A stretch of DNA of 17,416 nt from Bacteroidales bacterium. GTDB lineage: Bacteria; Bacteroidota; Bacteroidia; Bacteroidales; UBA3824. Each line of letters starts with the position of its first letter. Within the stretch, counting starts at the first letter, position 1. Shown in pieces: positions 16,951 to 17,416 of the stretch. Made by a program: the position numbers and the translations under genes. The stretch spans positions 1-17,416 of the forward strand of contig JAEDDH010000037.1 in assembly GCA_016293845.1 (NCBI GenBank). Reading direction: 5' to 3'. The notes under the pieces were generated by a model. That model did not search any database and was not told the origin of the DNA. It was given only the letters and a program-made list of their open reading frames with translations.

Positions 16951-17416
16951 TACAGGTTATTCGATTATCCTTATCGTTAAAAGTAAAATTATTTTCATTA
17001 CTATTAATTTGTTCAAACAACATATCCTTGGTGATAACTTCCCCTTCACTCTCATCCTTATTCCACTTCATCCAAACCCTGCTCGGGTCTTGGATTTGAT
17101 CCCACTGGAAATGCCAAAGTTCTTCGCCGTTGGCATAGTCCATAAGGTTGGCTGTCTTGCCTGAATTGTTTGAGTTTTCAAAGACGTGCTCCAAGCCTGC
17201 GATACCGTGCCCAAGTTCGTGGGCTATGGTGTGAGGCGAGCCACCGTCGTAGATAAAGCCGGCATTGTAACCGCGGGGCATATAGCCGGAGACTAATGTG
17301 CCGCTGCCGTCTTTCTTGTCGGTGACGTCATCTATGAAGAAAAGGTAATAGACACCGTCTATCATACTGTTTTTCTTCTCGTAAGCGGAAAGTACTTTCT
17401 TCTGGTCGTCGTTGTA
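16916..17416 (-). CDS. metallopeptidase-like module, open to the right edge, 3' end frameshifted
   Basis: The frame is open from the window edge (17 codons before the first ATG at 17363-17365) to a TGA at 16916-16918, so the 5' end lies outside the window. Counting from the edge, residues 62-77 are HTIAHELGHGIAGLEH: a zinc-binding HExxH (His66, Glu67, His70) with Glu76 or His77 as possible third ligand. NLMDY at 90-94 looks like the Met-turn of metzincins, and ELWHFQWDQIQDP follows. The arrangement is typical of the peptidase module of Bacteroidota polymorphic toxins, where it probably releases the C-terminal toxin. The ligand spacing (HExxHx6H) is one residue longer than the classic metzincin HExxHxxGxxH. 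The frame ends early because of the frameshift after KPITI. GC is about 50-60% near the peptidase motif and drops below about 17050. Confidence 0.82.
   Translation of the reverse strand, partial: YNDDQKKVLSAYEKKNSMIDGVYYLFFIDDVTDKKDGSGTLVSGYMPRGYNAGFIYDGGSPHTIAHELGHGIAGLEHVFENSNNSGKTANLMDYANGEELWHFQWDQIQDPSRVWMKWNKDESEGEVITKDMLFEQINSNENNFTFNDKDNRITCIAPSGKPITIT

Larger units (their letters stand above)
14866..17416 (-). pseudogene. polymorphic-toxin-type gene broken by a frameshift and a stop codon
   Basis: Three minus-strand reading frames line up as one former gene of at least 850 codons that continues past the right edge. From the edge, the metallopeptidase frame (16916-17416) ends at a TGA. 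The sequence continues in the next frame (16603-16950) after what looks like one extra base near 16922-16926; removing one A turns the text into KPITLPDNVYVIS, a smooth join. That frame ends at TAA 16603-16605, and beyond it the same frame is open, without a break, into the 550-codon C-terminal region. An order of metallopeptidase, linker, hydrophobic pre-toxin segment and C-terminal toxin region followed by small membrane-protein genes is what Bacteroidota polymorphic toxins show. Unless these are sequence errors, no full-length protein can be made. Confidence 0.75.

Overview
The window looks like a chromosomal segment of a Bacteroidota bacterium, most likely order Bacteroidales. Four things support this. 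A TTTG-N20-TAnnTTTG promoter precedes one gene. Several exported proteins have signal peptides cut just before Gln. One lipoprotein has a Cys-Asn-Lys-Asp-Asp surface-export signal. One protein has SprB repeats and a C-terminal type IX secretion (T9SS) sorting domain. No housekeeping, RNA or CRISPR genes are visible, so this is an accessory, envelope-focused region. No species can be named from the sequence alone.

Region A (1-8447, minus strand, GC-rich for this window) is a compact operon of four exported proteins. In transcription order they are a six-module fibronectin-III-like protein, a predicted outer-membrane beta-barrel, a 1520-residue beta-rich protein with a late Ig-like domain, and the first 33 codons of another exported protein that runs off the left edge. 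Gaps are 12 to 24 bases and one junction overlaps by 17 bases, so the proteins probably work together at the envelope. The arrangement resembles clusters around TANFOR-type proteins, but the deciding gene is cut off.

Region B (8448-8592) is a divergent, A/T-rich promoter region. It has a good promoter for the plus-strand genes, a -10-like element for the minus-strand operon, and a short symmetric element between them.

Region C (8593-12908, plus strand) holds two surface-protein genes. The first is a lipoprotein with Listeria-Bacteroides (InlB B-type) repeats and a FISUMP-like domain. The second is a 956-residue T9SS cargo with SprB repeats. A perfect 14-bp inverted repeat lies between them and a strong intrinsic terminator follows. 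Base composition of the second gene changes near 12120, suggesting a mosaic.

Region D (13030-17416, minus strand, mostly AT-rich) reads as a polymorphic-toxin locus. A large toxin-like gene enters from the right edge with a HExxH metallopeptidase module and ends in a 550-codon C-terminal region with a Gly-rich hydrophobic segment. It is broken twice: a one-base frameshift near 16922-16926 and an in-frame TAA at 16603-16605. Directly after it, with a 26-base overlap, come two paralogous three-helix membrane proteins that are the best candidates for its immunity proteins. They belong to no family I recognise. This decayed toxin with an apparently intact immunity pair is the most interesting part of the window.
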